Shown: in pieces, positions 18,136-27,861 of the stretch
Layout: every line of letters begins with the position of its first letter
How positions within the stretch are numbered: position 1 is the first letter of the stretch
NCBI RefSeq assembly: GCF_014171595.1
Contig: NZ_CP050451.1
Location: 3,472,001 to 3,536,000 of the forward strand
Length of the DNA: 64,000 nt
Reading direction: 5' to 3'
Origin: Massilia sp. Se16.2.3
GTDB taxonomy: Bacteria > Pseudomonadota > Gammaproteobacteria > Burkholderiales > Burkholderiaceae_D
Position numbers and translations under genes: made by a program
Notes under the pieces: model-generated
Database searches by the model: none
Seen by the model: only the letters and a program-made list of their open reading frames with translations
What the model was told of the DNA's origin: nothing

Positions 18136-19785
18136 TCAGCCGCCGGCGCGCGCCGGCTCGTAGCGACCAGGCGCGAGCGTGCCCAGCGGATCGAGCGCCC
18201 CCTGATGATGCGCGCGACCGTGCGCCAGTAGCTGTCGCTGCCGGGGTCCAGCCTGCCCATGGCGTGGTTGCCGACACGGTAGGGAATGTAGCCGGCGTCG
18301 AACATCCGGCCGAAGACCTCGTCGTGGCAGGCGCGTGCACGCGCCGCTTCGTGCGGGTCGTGCTTGTCGTAGGCGACCGTGAGCACACCGCCCAGCGTAC
18401 GCTCGTTGATCATGCTGAAGGTGGCGAACAGGTCGAAGCCGTGGCGCTCGAAGCTGGGGCGCGCCAGTTCGTGCACGGCCAGCATGTCGGCGCCGCGCAG
18501 CGGCAGCACCGGCGACACCCACAGCAGGCCGCAGCCGTCGCGTGCGGGGTCGGCGGCCTCGGGAAAGGCGGCCGGCAGCCCGGCCAGGCGGCGCCAGTAG
18601 GCACCTGCCGGGAAGCGCCCGTCGGGCACGCCCCGGTTCATGGCGAACAGCGATTCGCCGAGCGCCACGCGGGCACGCAGGCGGCGCCCGGCGCGGCTTT
18701 CGCCCAGGCAGCGGCCGACCAGGGCGCCAAGGCGCAGGCTGCGCTCGCTGACGAAACGCAGCCGTCCCGGCAGGCCGCGTAGCGCGCGCCGCAGCGCCGC
18801 ACGCGCGGCCGCCACCGGGCATCCGATCCATAGAGCGCGCCGGACACGGTCCAGGGGGCGATGTCGCCGCCGGCGCAGAGCGCGGCGCGCGCGGCCTCCG
18901 GCAGGCGCGATCCCTGCGGCACCTGTGCGCGCGGGAATACCATGCCGCCCGAGATCACCCGCATGTCGTTGCCAATGTGGACGATGCTGCGCAGGGTACC
19001 GTCCAGGCGCAGCGGGCGCAGCGCGTCGACGACGGCGGCAATGTCGGCGTGCTCAGGCACGCTGTAGAGGAAATGGTTGACGCACGCCGCCTTCGGCATC
19101 AGCCAGATGCCCAGGCGCGTGACCACGCCCAGATTCGACTGGGTGAACAGGCCGTCGAGGAAAGGCCCGACGCCGTAGGGGAACAGATGGGTGGTTTTCG
19201 CTCCGTGATAGTGGCCGAAACCGGTTTCCAGCAGCTCGCCGTCGGCCATCACGATCTGCATGCCGGCCACGTGCTGCAGGCGATTCCCATGGGGGGAATG
19301 GCCGAAGCCGCGCTCCATGATGTTGCCGATGTAGCTGGTGTCGGGGCCGGCGCCGGTGCAATCGGCCCACAGCAGGTCGCCATGCTCGCGCAGGTAGCTT
19401 GAAAGCTGGCGCTGGGTGACGCCGGGCTCGATGACGGCATAGGCCAGCTCGGTGTCGACGTGGTGGATGCGGTTCATCCGCGACAGGTCGAGCAGCACCT
19501 GGCCGGCGCCGACGGCGCAGGCGTCGCCATAGCCCCAGTTCTTGCCGGTGCTGATCGGATAGACAGCCAGGCCGTGCTGCGCGGCGAGGCGCACGACCCC
19601 GGCCACCTGGCCGGCATCGGCAGGGCGCACCACGGCCAGGGGGCCGCATCGGACGCCCAGCGGTGCTGCGCGCATAGCGCTCGCGCGTGGCATCGTCGCG
19701 CAGCACGTGCTCGTGGCCGACCAGGTCTGCCATCGCCGCGAGGGGCCAGGTCGGCGCCGGCGCGCAGGTCGGAAAGGTTGGTCAT
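18136..19785 (-). CDS. VAO/PCMH-type FAD-linked oxidase (para-alkylphenol oxidase-like), indels
   Basis: Flavoenzyme of the vanillyl-alcohol oxidase / p-cresol methylhydroxylase family. The FAD domain reads VRPADAGQVAGVVRLA, YPISTGKNWGYGDA and AVIEPGVTQRQL; the cap domain reads YGVGPFLDGLFTQSNLGVVTR and GIWLMPKA. Near the C-terminus a Tyr-Arg pair (AGYIPYRVGN) stands where, as I recall, VAO and PCMH clamp the phenolate of the substrate, and ALDPLGTLAPGRY is the usual last helix. ATG 19785 overlaps the upstream FeeM stop (ATGA). Indels near 19745, 19670, 18810 and 18195 are inferred from the family blocks lying in different frames. Expected reaction: oxidation at the benzylic carbon of a 4-alkylphenol. 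Partner or acceptor unknown; no cytochrome subunit is adjacent. Confidence 0.8.
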
Positions 19786-20558
19786 GCCGCCTCCTCCATG
19801 CCGCACAGGCGCGCCAGGCGGCGCGCGATGCCGGGCTCGTCCTCCCGGGCGAAGAAATAGGGATAGAAGGAACGTTCGGCGCCGTCGGCGAGAACACCGC
19901 CGCCCCAGCGCGCGATCTGCGTCGCCATGTGGTCGAGCGGCAGGCGCAGCAGGACGGCCGGCGCGCCGACCCGGCTGCAGGGCCGTTCGCCGCCGAAATC
20001 GGCGAAGCCGAGCATGCGCTGGTAGAAGGCGACATGGCGCGGATTGACCTCGATGACGTAGTCGGTATAGCCGTGCAGCCGGTTCGCGTACAGGTAGGAG
20101 ATATGGATCAGGGCGGCGAACACGCGCCTGGACATGCCTGGGTCGATCGCCAGCCGCGAAGGCTCGCACAGGCGCCGTCCCCTGGCGCCGCAGGAGCACA
20201 AGGCGGTCGCCAAAGTTCTCGTCCGCCGGCAAGCGGCCGCGCATGTCCAGGCACAGGCTCATGGTGCCGACCAGTTCGCCGGCGGTTTCGGCGTACAGCG
20301 TGATCCTGTCGCCCGTATCGGGATCGAGGCCGTCGCCCCCTCGCTGGCATAGCCGCGCCAGGCGTACATGCGATCGAGCAGGACGCGCGCCTGGCCGCGG
20401 TCGCGCGGCGAGTCGGCCAGGCGGACGTTGAAGACCTGGTCGTCGGCGGGAATGCCGCCAGGGCGTGGGGCGGTAGCCGCGCTGGCACGGGCGCGGGCTG
20501 CCGCATGGAAGCTTGCGATGGGCATGTCGTCTGCTACAGGTGTTTCATCTACCAGCAT
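19782..20558 (-). CDS. FeeM-type long-chain N-acyl amino acid synthase / XrtA-associated acyltransferase, indels
   Basis: GNAT-like acyltransferase of the FeeM / PEP-CTERM-associated acyltransferase group, about 258 residues. The N-terminus is variable, then FNVRLADSPRDRGQARVLLDRMYAWRGY, GTMSLCLDMRGRLPADENFGD, EPSRLAIDPGMSRRVFAALI and YVIEVNPRHVAFYQRMLGF carry the family pattern. Characterised FeeM enzymes join a fatty acyl group from acyl carrier protein to tyrosine or another amino acid. Start ATG 20558 has GGAG ten bases upstream. Shifts near 20310 and 20185 are required. The stop overlaps the next gene's ATG, so the two are made together. Amino acid specificity cannot be read. Confidence 0.8.
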
Positions 20559-21098
20559 GCTTGTTCTCCAGTGATATCGTCCCGCCCCCGGCGGAAACGT
20601 GGCGAAAATGTGGCAAAGCGTGCGGCTCAGCCACGGGACTGCCAATGAGACAAGGTCAGCAGTAGGCAGGTTCCCGGCTTTGCGGCAACTTCTTTGCGGT
20701 ATGAACATGCATCAAGCTTCGGAGCAATTTGCCACAAGCATGCGCTGGATGGTTTCGTGGCCTCGCTGGGGGATGCCGCGACGCATTTTTGAGCGGCATC
20801 AAGGGCAAAAAGGGGTGGCGAAACGGGCGTCGTACGCGGCCATATAATCGCTGGGCGGCCTGCCGGTCCGTGCCGTCCGCCAGTTCACATCGAGGACTCC
20901 CGAATGCCGCTCGCTCACCGCCGCCTGTCGCCCCGGCCGCATGCTCCCCTGCCCTGTCGCGCGTCGCCATGAGGGCGCATCCTGTATGCGTTTCCGGTGC
21001 TCGCCCGCTGCCGCCCGGCGAACGCGAACCTGCGCCGTGCGGCCCTTCGTGTGCGCTCTGGCCTGCAACACTCGGCACCGCGCAGCGGTGCAAGCGCC
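20559..21098. other. Intergenic region between divergent FeeM and sugar transferase genes
   Basis: About 540 bases. It has two AT-richer pockets (about 20600-20720), fitting divergent promoters, but no clear sigma-54 or sigma-70 pair and no repeat. Open frames inside have no recognisable product. Confidence 0.5.
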
Positions 21099-22277
21099 AT
21101 GGGTAGCCGGCCCTGCCCAGGCGGGCCGCCTTCGGGTGCCGCACCGCGGCTGGTCGCCCATGTGGTCAGCCGGCTCGATTCTGGGGGAGCGGCCTGCTCG
21201 ACCTGATCGCCCACCTGCCGGGCGACCGTTATCGCCACGCCGTACTGTGCCTGCGCGACCACGGGGTCCTGCACGCCCAGCTGCGCGAGCGCGGCGTCAA
21301 CGTGATCGACCTGAACCGCAGCGAAGGCGCCTATCCCGGCCATTTCCTGCGCCTGGTGCGCGCCCTGCGCGGCCTGCGTCCGCACCTCGTGCATACGCGC
21401 AACCTGGGCGGCCTGGAAGGCCAGCTGGCAGCGTTTCTCGCCGGCGTGCGCCTCCGGGTGCATGGCGAGTACGGCCGCGAACCGGCCGAGCCCTGCCGTT
21501 CGCGCCCGCCCAGCCTCGTGCGGCGCGCCATGCGCCCGCTGGTCGGCCACTACGTTGCGAGCAGCATCGAACAGGAGCGCTGGCTGATCGAGCAGGTCGG
21601 GGCCGAGCCCGCGCGCGTCTCGCACATCTCGAACGGGGTCGACAGCCTCGAATTCCATCCGCGCCACGGGGCCGCACGCCGCCATCGGTCCCGAGGGTTT
21701 CATGTGCCATGACGCGTTTGTCATCGGCAGCGTCGGGCGCATGGACGATGTCCAGAACGATACGACCCTGGTCGAGGCATTCCTGCGCCTGATCGCTTCG
21801 CCCCACCCGGCGCATGCGCGCCTGCGCCTGCTGATCGTGGGCGACGGTCCGACGCGCGCCGAATGCCAGTCCATGCTCGACCGCGCAGGCGCCGCCGGAC
21901 GCGCCTGGCTGCCGGGCGAGCGCGCCGACCGCGCGCGCCTGATGCGGGCGATGGACCTGATGGTCTTGCCGGCGCTGGCCGAAAGCAGCGGCAACGTGCT
22001 GCTCGAAGCCATGGCCAGCGGCCTGCCCGTCGTCGCCACCGCCGTCGGTGCGCACAAGGAACTGGTGCAGCCGGGGCTGACCGGCATCCTGGTGCCGCCG
22101 ATGTCGCCCGACGTGATGGCCGCCGCGATTGCCGATTACTGCCGCATCCCCGACATGGTGGCGCGCCATGGCGCCCGCGCCCGCGGCAACGTCATCGCCC
22201 ACCACAGCCTGCCGGCGATGGCGCGCGGCTACCTGGCGGTGTACGACGCGCTGGCCGGCGCGGGCGCCGGCTCCTGA
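21099..22277 (+). CDS. XrtA-associated sugar transferase (glycosyltransferase family 4), indels
   Basis: GT-B fold glycosyltransferase of the PEP-CTERM/EpsH1-associated type, likely cytoplasmic face, building an exopolysaccharide repeat. N-terminal LVAHVVSRLDSGG is followed (after a shift near 21188) by DLIAHLPGDRYRHAVLCLRD and LRPHLVHTRNLGGLEGQL; after a second shift near 21690 come FVIGSVGRMDDVQNDTTLVEAF, LLIVGDGPTRAE and the nucleotide-sugar block LPALAESSGNVLLEAMASGLPVVAT. ATG 21099 is the best start in the first frame but has no clear ribosome site. Convergent with the amidotransferase. Donor sugar unknown. Confidence 0.82.
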
Positions 22278-22299
22278 GACGCCCTGGCTTGCCCCGTGT

Positions 22300-24112
22300 T
22301 CAGGCGGGCAGGACGAGCGCCTCGTGCGGCGGTTCGATCCGCGCCCGGGTGTCCCCGGAGCGTTGCGCCAGCCACCGTTCCAGCATCATGAGCTGCCAGA
22401 CGGTCTCGCCGTGCAGGCGCGGATCCTCGGGCACGCGGCGTGCGAGCAGCAGGTCGAGGAAGTCGCGGCGCAGGATGCGGCGCCGCGCCAGGTCCGACAG
22501 GCTGTCGCCGGCCAGTGCGCGCAGGCGCGGTTCTTCCTGCAGCCAGCGGCCGAACGGCAAGACCGGTGCGCTCTCGTGGGCAGTGCCACGTCCTGCCTTG
22601 AGCGCACGCAAGGCCTGGTCGAAGAGACGCCGCGCGCCCGCCTCGCCTTTGTGTCGCGGGCCCAGCCGCGCCGCCATCGACAGCAACGCGTCATCGAGAT
22701 AGGGCAGCACCGGCCGCAGTCCAGCCGCGGCGCATGCCGCGCTGAACGCGGGCAGTACCCGCAGCGGCAGATCGCCCTGCAGTTCCAGCTCGATCGCGCG
22801 GTTGACCGGGCTGCGTGCCTGGGCCGACCACCATGCCTGGTCCAGCGCGGCGGCCGGCGCTTCCGGGTCGACCAGTTCCGGGAAGGCCGGGTCGACGACG
22901 CCCGCCGCGCCCTGCCGGAGCAGGCGGTTGCGGCGGCGCAGGCGTACCGGCGCCGGCGCCAGCGAAGCCTCGATGCGCTCGCGCATCCGTGCAAAAGGCG
23001 CCCGGCAGCCGGCCGCCAAGGCCGAACAGCACCGGCTCGACCAGCAACTGGCGCAACGCGCCTGGCAGGCGCTCGTAACGGCTGACTTGCGCCAGGGCGC
23101 CGTAGCGGCGCCCGCGTCCAAAGAGCGCGGCGGCACCCATGGCGCCATGCAGGCTGCGCAGGCCATCCTCGCGCGCCATCTGCGCGCCCAGCAGCATGGT
23201 GATCGCACGGGGGGTCGGCACAGGGGCCCGTCGCCCGTGCGCGCAAGGGCGACGACGCCTGCTTCGATGTCGTCCGGGCCGACCTCGCGTTCGCGGTGGT
23301 GGCTGCCCAGCCGGCGCGAGGCGGCGCGGACCTGGGCAAGGATATCGCGGTCATGTGCGCCGAAGCCGAGTGCGTAGGTGCGCACGGGTGCCGCGCCGAC
23401 CCGCGCCAGCATGGCCGCCAGCAGCGCACTGGCCGGACCGCCGGCGCAGAGCAGGCCTGCGCCATCGTCCCCGGAGGTTGCCAGCGCGCTGGACAGGCCG
23501 TCGATGAGCCGCTCGTGCGGATCGCTCGCGCTTGCGTGTTCGGCGAAGCGCATGCGCCAGTAGCGCACCCGCTCCACGCGTCCGCCGCGCAGGTGCAGGC
23601 ATTCGCCCGGTGCCAGCCGGCGCTGGCCGGAAAACATGGGGCGGGCGCCACAGCCGCCCAGGTAGAGGTAGTCGAAGATGGCTTGCGGATCGATTGCGCC
23701 GGCCGCTGCGGGATGGCGGGCCAGCGCCGCGCTGCTGCTGGCAAAGAGCAGCGCGCGCCCCGCGCCCCGGTAGAACAGGGGCCGGCTGGCGCACCGGTCG
23801 ACCGCCAGCAAGGCTTCGCCACGGACCGCGTCGAACAGCGCGAAGGCAAATTGCCCGGCGAGCGCGGCGCAGGCCTGCGCCCCCTGGCTGTGCCACAGGC
23901 GCGCGAGTCCGTCGGGACGGGGACCCCAGCAGGCGATCAGGAGCCCGTCCTCCTCATGGAGACTGCCTTCGTCGGCCGCGGCAACCAGGGCGACCGCGCC
24001 GAGCGCGTGCGCCGTGCTGCGCATCGGCTCCCCCTTCCCCGAGGGCCCCGGCCATGGCGGCAATCGGCCAGCCGTTCGGTTCGTGCGAGAACCAGCCGCA
24101 CAGGCCGCTCAC
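22300..24112 (-). CDS. Asparagine-synthase-like amidotransferase (XrtA-associated type), indels
   Basis: About 600 residues: N-terminal class II glutaminase-like domain and C-terminal ATP-pyrophosphatase-like synthase domain. GTG 24112 overlaps the ligase stop (GTGA). The chain opens MSGLCGWFSHEP, so the usual catalytic Cys is not at position 2 but at 5. FAFALFDAVRGEALLAVDR and RPLFYRGAGRALLFASS belong to the glutaminase fold; GLLCAGGPASALLAAML replaces the SGGxDS loop of active synthetases, which is degenerate. Shifts near 24060, 23215 and 22995 (the last two compensating) are needed. Likely transfers an amide or amino group during exopolysaccharide or lipid modification, or has lost part of that activity. 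Confidence 0.75.
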
Positions 24113-25724
24113 GGCGCCACCTCGGCAAACACGGGTGCCAGCTCGCCTGCCAGGCGGGCGCGGTCGATCTGGCCGTCGCCGGCACGCGGCAGCGGCGCGC
24201 GCGCGGCGCACGTCGATCATGGCCGGTAGCATGTGCCGGGGCAAACGGGCGCGGCAGGCGCCGAACAGGATGTTCGAATCGAGCCGGGCACCCGGGCGCG
24301 ATGTGGCGAGGAGCGCGATCACCTGGCCCAGCACTGGATGGGCGATACCGACGGCAGCCGCCTCGAGGACCAGGCCGGTGCCGACGACGATCTTTTCGAC
24401 CTCGCGCGGGCTGACGCGATAGCCGCCCGTCAGGATGGTGTCGCCCCGCACATCGGCCGGATACAGGTAGCCGTCGGCATCCCTGCGCGCGCTTGCGCCC
24501 GGAAAATGCCCGGTCTCGCGGTTCGACAGTCCCGCCATCGACGGCAGCAGGCGCAGCTGGCGGGCGCTGGCGCGGGCATCGTTCCAGTAGCCGAGCGGCA
24601 CGAGGTCGCCGCGCCGCACCAGCTCGCCGGTTTCGCCCGGCGCACATTCGCGTCCGTCCGGGCGCACGACGCGCAGGTCGGCATACGGCAGCGCGCGGCC
24701 GATGGAGCCGGGGTGCGCGTCGAGCTGGGACGGCATCAGGCTGGTCGCGCGGCAGGCGTCACCGATATCATGGAGCAGGTGGATGCGCGTGCGCGGCAGT
24801 GCGGCCCGCAGCAAGTCCAGGCTGGGACGATCGAGTCCGCCGCCGGCGCAGGCGAGAAAGCGCAGGCGGTCCGATGCACCGCGCGGCATCGCACCCGAGA
24901 GCGTGCGCAGGGTGTCGGCGGCGGCCAGCAGGCCGGTTGCCTCGCCCCGCTCGAGCAGCCGGGTCAGCGCGGCCGGGCCGGATCCGCTGTCGAGCACCGC
25001 GGTGGCGCCGGCGGCCAGGGTGGCCAGGAGCGCGTTCAGGCCGTAATCGCGGTGCAGGCCGATGGTGCAATGGATTCGGTCGCCGGGCGCCATGCCGAGG
25101 CAGCGCGCGCTGGAAGCGGCGCCCGCGACGAGGTTGCGGTGCGAGAGCGCCACGCCGCGCGGTTCGCCGGCGTCGCCGGCACCGGAGTACGAGCGCGGCC
25201 AGCGAGGAACTGCCGGGAAGCGCCGCCGGGGCGGCCGACAGCCCGGCAAAGGCGTCCCAGGACAGCACCCGCAGCGCGCCCGCGGCCGGTGTCGCGGGAA
25301 CGGTATGCTCGACGTCCGCGCCGCCGAGCACGACCACGGTGCGCAAGGAGGGGCAGCCGCGTACGATCTGCTCGAAACGGGCGGAGTCGGCCTGGTCGCT
25401 GCTGGCAGTGACGAGGATGCGCGCGCCGCAGTCGCGCAGCAGCGCGGCGCATTGTGGCGGCGCCATGGCGGGGTCGACGAGCACGAAAGCGCAGCCGGCC
25501 GCGCCGGCACCGAACAGCGCCGTCACCGCCTCGATGCTCGCCGGCAGGCGCACCGCGACGCGCTCGTCCGGTCCGCAGCCGCAGGCGCGAAGGGCCGCAC
25601 CGAAGCCGGCGACGGCCGCAGCCAGCGCCGCGTAGCTGAGCCGGTCGGCCCCGTGGCGCAGTGCGGTTGCGGTCGGCAGGCGGGCCGCGGCCTCTTCTAC
25701 CAGTTCATGGGCCAGTTGGGCCAT
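24109..25724 (-). CDS. Acyl-CoA ligase, exosortase A-associated (AMP-forming), indels
   Basis: ANL-superfamily ligase of about 535 residues. ATG 25724 follows GGAGAACACG. Blocks: LSYAALAAAVAGFGAALRACG, PDERVAVRLPASIEAVTALFG, GEPRGVALSHRNLVAGA, GETGELVRRGDLVPLGYWND, TGHFPGASARRDADGYLYPADV and TGGYRVSPREVEKIV, close to the XrtA-associated ligase type. The phosphate-binding loop reads YSGAGDAGEPRG instead of YTSGSTGxPKG, with Ser/Thr residues lost. Shifts near 25187 and 24205. It is coupled to the amidotransferase by a 4-base overlap. In related clusters a carrier protein and a PLP decarboxylase accompany it; neither is here. Acyl substrate unknown. Confidence 0.8.
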
Positions 25725-26071
25725 CGTGTTCTCCGATCATGCTCAAGAGCGCCGGACAAGGTGTCGATAGCCGGGTTTGCGGCTCTTCCTCGTACCGGCG
25801 TACTGCCTTCGTCGCCGCGCCTTGTGCTGAAACGCCGACAGGCGCGCTGAGGTAAAGAGCCATGATTGAGAAAAACTGACAGCGGGTTATTGATAACGAT
25901 CAATAGTTCCGGAGAGCTTCACCCTGTGGGCGCGCAAGACGGGCCCAGCGGACGCGGGTCTAATTGACATAAATACATGATCGTGCCAACGATTAACCGG
26001 GTTCGACACGCCAGCAACGCGGGGCGAGCCCTCGGGCCCTCGAGCCCGATTACGCAGGAGATGCCCGCGCC
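25725..26071. promoter_or_regulatory. Divergent promoter region of the XrtA-associated genes
   Basis: 347 bases between the ligase (-) and hydrolase 2 (+). It is markedly AT-richer at 25860-25990, with TTGACA at 25967-25972 as a possible -35 for the plus-strand operon, and an 18-base palindrome at 25888-25905. No convincing -24/-12 element. Confidence 0.5.
25888..25905. promoter_or_regulatory. Palindrome TATTGAT-AACG-ATCAATA
   Basis: Perfect 7-base inverted repeat with a 4-base spacer in the divergent promoter region. The form is that of a dimeric regulator site. No regulator gene lies next to it. Confidence 0.45.
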
Positions 26072-26913
26072 ATGAATGCTCCGCTGCTGACCACGCCCCG
26101 CGTGGAGCCCTTCTTCTTCGATGCCGCGCCGGGCACGCGCTTCAGCCTGTATCACGCCCCCAACCCCCAGGTGGCGCCACGCGGTGCCATCCTCTATGTC
26201 CATCCCTTCGCGGAAGAACTCAACCGTACCCGGCGCATGGCGGCATTGCAGTCGCGCGCTTTCGCCGAACTCGGCTACGCGGTCCTGCAGATCGACCTCT
26301 TTGCCTGCGGCGACAGCTGTGGCGAATTCAACGCGGGCCGCTGGGAAATCTGGCACGAGGACCTGGCCCTGGCCGCCAACTGGCTGGCGGAGCGCGATAC
26401 GGGCCCCCTGACCCTGTGGGGCCTGCGCCTCGGCGGCCTGCTCGCGCTCGACGCCGCGGCGCGACTGCGTCCGCGCCGGGTGCTGCTGTGGGAGCCGTTC
26501 ATGAGCGGACGCGCCTGCATGAACGGTTTCCTGCGCCTGTCCGAACAGCTGCGCGACCCGGCCCCCGGCGCCCCGCGCAGCACCGCGGCGCTGCGCGCGC
26601 AGCTGGCCGTGCATGGCGCCATCGAGGTCGGCGGCTACGAGGTGGCGGTGCCGCTCGTCAAAGCGGTGGATGCCTGCGACGCCGCCCACGTCCAGCTGCC
26701 GCCCTGCGCGGTGCACTGGTTCGCCCTCGGCGGGGCAACCCCGGCAAGGTGGCCGCCAGCGCGGCGCGCCTGGCGCAGCGCTGGGCCGGCGACGGCGTGG
26801 CGCTGCACTTCCATCCGGTCGACGGCGCCCTGGCCTGGAATGGGCAAGGGCCGCTCGATTGTCCCGTCTTGCGCGAAGCGACCTGCGATGTGTTTTCTGG
26901 AGACCCGGCATGA
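26072..26913 (+). CDS. Exosortase A system-associated hydrolase 2, one frameshift
   Basis: Alpha/beta-hydrolase of about 280 residues matching the XrtA-associated hydrolase 2 type: RGAILYVHPFAEELNRTRRM at the oxyanion position, VLQIDLFACGDSCGEF, and LTLWGLRLGGLLALDAA in place of a classical GxSxG (here GLRLGG, so the nucleophile serine is not apparent). One shift near 26740 in a GGGGCAACCCC context moves the last 60 residues, whose stop at 26911-26913 overlaps the next ATG. ATG 26072 is preceded by CAGGAGATGCC. Function in exopolysaccharide or lipid processing is by association only. Confidence 0.82.
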
Positions 26914-27654
26914 AACTCGAACAGCGCGCACTGCGCTTTCCCTCCGGCGGCAACGCCCTGATCGGCATCGTCGACGTGCCGGAACGCCCGCTGGCGCGCG
27001 GGATGCTGCTGCTCCACGACAGCCTGCAGTACCGGGCTGGCAGCCATCGCCAGTTCACCCTGCTGTCGCGGCTGCTGGCCGCACGCGGCGTAGCCGTGAT
27101 GCGCTTCGATCGCGGCGCCAGCGGCGACAGCGCCGGGGGAGCCGATGCCGGCGCACTGGAAGAGCGCGCCGACGTGTCGGCGGCAATGAAAGAATTTTTC
27201 ACGCATGTGCCGGAGATGAAAGAATCTGTCATCCCGGCGACGGGCGACGCGGCTGCCTGCGCGCTCGGCTACGCCGCGAGCGATGCCCGGATCACCGGCC
27301 TGGCCCTGCTCGAGCCGGAATGGGATGCCGCATCGCCCGGTGCGGCGCCTGCGTCCAAGCCGCCCTATTCCGCCGCCGACCGCCTGTTTCGCCGCGCCGC
27401 CGCCTTTCGCCATGCCGCCACCCGCGCCCGTGCGCCGGCAGAGCCCGCGCCGCCCGCTGCTTCCGTGCTCGACGGGGCGCTGCGCGACTACGAAGGCCAG
27501 GTGCTCGTCGTCGGCAGCTCCCGCGCCGGCCGGCGAGCCGGCGCGTGCCCGCACCCGCCATGTCGAACTGACGGGCAGCGAGCTGCGCCTGCGCCGCAGC
27601 GCCTGGCGCGACGCCGTCGCCTTTGCCTGCGCAAGCTGGCTGACGTCCTGGTAG
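26910..27654 (+). CDS. Exosortase A system-associated hydrolase 1, one frameshift
   Basis: Second alpha/beta-hydrolase of the pair, about 247 residues; ATG overlaps the stop of hydrolase 2 (ATGA). LIGIVDVPERPLARGMLLLHDS, QFTLLSRLLAARGVAVMRFDRGASGDSAG and the start FPSGGNALIG agree with the hydrolase 1 type (usually MRFDYRGMGDS). The nucleophile region is weak (VIPATGDAAACALGYAA). A shift near 27530 moves the C-terminus to the frame ending ACASWLTSW. The hydrolase 2/hydrolase 1 order is a standing hallmark of XrtA loci; here the exosortase itself is not within the window. Confidence 0.78.
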
Positions 27655-27861
27655 CGCGCCATCCCGCCCACGCGGGATAAAGCCGGCAGCAAGCCCGGCG
27701 GCAGCGGACGCATCGGGCCCAAATCGTCTATAGTGATGCCTCTTTGAAAATTTTAGGGCGCCCAACAAGCGCTCCATGCAGTCGCAGCGTGCGAACCGGT
27801 CCATTCCGGCTCCAGGCTGCAAGCGGCCATGGAGCGCCTGGCTGGCGCCCGTAGACTTGCC

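Noticed and set aside
25975..25995. TTGGCACG on the minus strand, resembling a sigma-54 -24 element
   Set aside because: The required GC at -12 is missing at the correct spacing.
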